Shown: piece after piece, positions 32,826-34,113 of the stretch | Layout of the letters: every line of letters begins with the position of its first letter | How positions within the stretch are numbered: position 1 is the first letter of the stretch | Source: Lachnospiraceae bacterium UBA3692 | Lineage (GTDB): Bacteria; Bacillota; Clostridia; Lachnospirales; Lachnospiraceae | DNA length: 34,113 bases | Assembly: GCA_002372815.1 (NCBI GenBank) | Contig: DFIR01000063.1 | Location: forward strand, 1 to 34,113 | Direction: 5' to 3' | Notes under the pieces: generated by a model | What the model saw: the letters and a program-made list of their open reading frames with translations, nothing else | Told to the model about the DNA's origin: nothing | Databases searched by the model: none | Translations under genes and position numbers: made by a program

Positions 32826-32863
32826 AAGGAGGTGCTGCATTGCTCAAAATGCGGCACCTCCTT
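32826..32863 (-). terminator. Hairpin terminator between convergent transcripts
   Basis: Sixteen-base arms (32826-32841 and 32848-32863, starting AAGGAGGTGC) with one G-U pair and a 6-base loop. On the minus strand it lies 63 bases after the DUF1622 gene and is followed by CTTTATG, a weak T-run. It probably ends that transcript and may also stop readthrough from the repeat array. Confidence 0.55.
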
Positions 32864-32925
32864 GCTTGTAATATTCATTTCGCCCGTCAGCTCATTTCGC
32901 TCGCCAGTTCATTAGGCCCGCCAGC

Positions 32926-33339
32926 TCACTTCTCGGGCAGTGCATCTACGCCGGCGGCTTTGGCGAGGACTTTCATTTCGAGTTCGCGGCGGAGTTCTTC
33001 TTCCTCTTCGCGTTTCTCGGCCTTTTCGCTTTCGACTTCCCAGTGGATGATGAGGGTCAGGATGCCGCGGAGCAGGATGATGGCGCCGAGGATGCCGAGC
33101 TCCTTCCACTCGCGGACGATGACGGTCTTGAGGACCTCGCCGCCCATCTTGAACTGGAGGGCGAGGGCGATGCCCTGGCCGAGCTCGATGCGGACGTCGT
33201 CGCCCTTCTTGGTCCAGAGGTAGAAGCATTTGAGCGCCGTGAAGACCAGAATGAAGATGCCGATCATCTCGAGCAGGATCGTGCAGGTCTCTACGGTATA
33301 AGTGAGAATCTCTTCCAACAGTTCGACACAGTTTTCCAT
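32926..33339 (-). CDS. DUF1622 membrane protein
   Basis: 137 aa, read leftward from ATG at 33339 with AGGGGG about 8 bases before it; the frame is open to 33639 but that part is not protein-like. There are two or three membrane segments: about 20-40 (ILLEMIGIFILVFTALKCFYLW) and about 84-105 (ELGILGAIILLRGILTLIIHWEV), with a conserved GDDVRIELGQGIALALQFKMGGEVLKTVIVREW between them. This matches the DUF1622 family. A charged coiled tail (SEKAEKREEEEELRRELEMK) follows. Function unknown. Transcribed away from the MoxR gene, with about 250 bases between the two start codons (33340-33589) in which I see no clear promoter. Confidence 0.85.
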   Translation of the reverse strand: MENCVELLEEILTYTVETCTILLEMIGIFILVFTALKCFYLWTKKGDDVRIELGQGIALALQFKMGGEVLKTVIVREWKELGILGAIILLRGILTLIIHWEVESEKAEKREEEEELRRELEMKVLAKAAGVDALPEK

Positions 33340-33589
33340 AATGACACCCCCTGGAATCGTTGACAGTTGCCCCGGCTGCTTCCCCCGGAGCAGCGATGGC
33401 GGTTCCTTATTCATTGTAGCATCGGAGGCGGGCAGAGACAATGGAACGAGAAGAGAAATCGGGCGGAACTTGCGTGCGGGGGCGTTTGCCTTTAGAATGG
33501 GAAAGTGAGAGAGTCTATGCGAAAACGGTTCGCATGCGGCACAGAAGTACACGGAGCACGCTCCGGCAGAAGGAGTAGGAGTAGAGAAA

Positions 33590-34113
33590 ATGGCAGAAAG
33601 CACAGGCAATAAGTGGCAGAGCTCGGATCCGAAGATCACCCGGGAGGAATTTGACTACTCGCAGGGCGCGATCCGCAGTCTGGCGAATTATTTTCAGACG
33701 CGTGTGGTGGGACAGCAGATGCTGAAGCTGTCGCTGATCGCCGGGATCCTGGCGGACGGGCACATCCTGCTGGAGTCGGTCCCCGGACTGGCGAAGACGA
33801 CGGCAGCCAAGGCGATCTCGGACGCGGTGGACGGGAAGTTCTCCCGGATCCAGTGCACGCCGGACCTGCTGCCGAGCGATATCATCGGCACGCAGATCTA
33901 TCACCAGGAGACCGGGCGGTTCGAGACGATCTTCGGACCGGTCTTCGCGAATTTCGTGCTGCTCGACGAGGTGAACCGGTCGAGCGCCAAGACGCAGAGC
34001 GCCATGCTGGAGGCGATGCAGGAGCGGCAGGTGACGATCGGCGGCGTGTCCTACCGGATGCCGGAGGACATCTTCATCGTCATCGCGACGCAGAACCCCA
34101 TCGAGCAGGAGGG
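33590..34113 (+). CDS. MoxR-type AAA+ ATPase (3' partial)
   Basis: The ORF runs off the window end; 174 codons are visible from ATG 33590, with GGAG 8 bases upstream. Walker A-like segment ESVPGLAKTTAAK (about 66-78), Walker B FVLLDEVNR (about 123-131), and the sensor/arginine-finger region AMLEAMQERQVTIGG ... IATQNPIEQEG, all typical of MoxR proteins. These chaperone-like ATPases are usually encoded with a DUF58 protein and VWA or transglutaminase-fold membrane proteins, which would lie beyond the window. No link to the pilus locus is evident. Confidence 0.92.
   Translation, partial: MAESTGNKWQSSDPKITREEFDYSQGAIRSLANYFQTRVVGQQMLKLSLIAGILADGHILLESVPGLAKTTAAKAISDAVDGKFSRIQCTPDLLPSDIIGTQIYHQETGRFETIFGPVFANFVLLDEVNRSSAKTQSAMLEAMQERQVTIGGVSYRMPEDIFIVIATQNPIEQE

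Noticed and set aside
33043..33508. Plus-strand ORFs opposite the DUF1622 gene
   Set aside because: Acidic or Arg-rich shadow translations of a well-supported minus-strand membrane protein.

Overview
The window looks like part of a chromosome from a gut-type Clostridia bacterium, most likely Lachnospiraceae. This rests on protein style only: Gram-positive sorting signals, SpaA/Cna-B pilins, YibE/F and DUF1622 membrane proteins, AGGAGG ribosome binding sites. No rRNA or tRNA was seen. Most of the window is GC-rich at third codon positions. A block from about 18955 to 25135 is visibly AT-richer.

Layout. (1) 1-4810, left surface module: the tail of a secreted protein, a 37-aa peptide gene, a small membrane-anchored acidic protein, a transglutaminase-fold secreted protein and a YibE/F membrane protein. 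(2) 5024-6280, a phase switch: a tyrosine recombinase whose 3' end runs into a 232-bp segment bounded by two 24-bp sites in inverted orientation (23/24 identical). Inside are an extended -10 promoter pointing left and an intrinsic terminator pointing right. As sequenced, the switch reads as OFF for the next gene. (3) 6373-27068, a sortase-type pilus locus: a 3379-aa VWA-domain surface protein (probable tip adhesin), an XRE-type regulator, a coiled-coil protein, a signal peptidase I, a 1645-aa LPNTG adhesin, an LPSTG backbone pilin, a class C sortase and a 253-aa IPQTG pilin (probable base or minor subunit). (4) 27210-30272, right surface module: a second copy of the peptide gene, the transglutaminase-fold protein and the acidic membrane protein. 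(5) 30396-32794: a DUF2442 protein on the minus strand, REP-like palindromes, a second paralogous tyrosine recombinase with a coupled small ORF, and eight 53-bp tandem repeats each able to fold into a hairpin. (6) 32926-34113: a DUF1622 membrane protein and the start of a MoxR-type AAA+ ATPase, probably unrelated core genes.

How it fits together (inference): the recombinase flips the promoter segment, so the giant tip adhesin and perhaps the pilus genes behind it are made by only part of the population. Signal peptidase matures the secreted subunits and the sortase polymerises them. The flanking modules encode secreted proteins with an intact Cys-His-Asp triad that could act on or alongside the pilus. 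The central observation is the invertible promoter in front of a pilus locus. The flip would also change the recombinase's own C-terminus. The recurring peptide/acidic-protein families, which share a Pro-Ile-Asp tail, are the least explained components.
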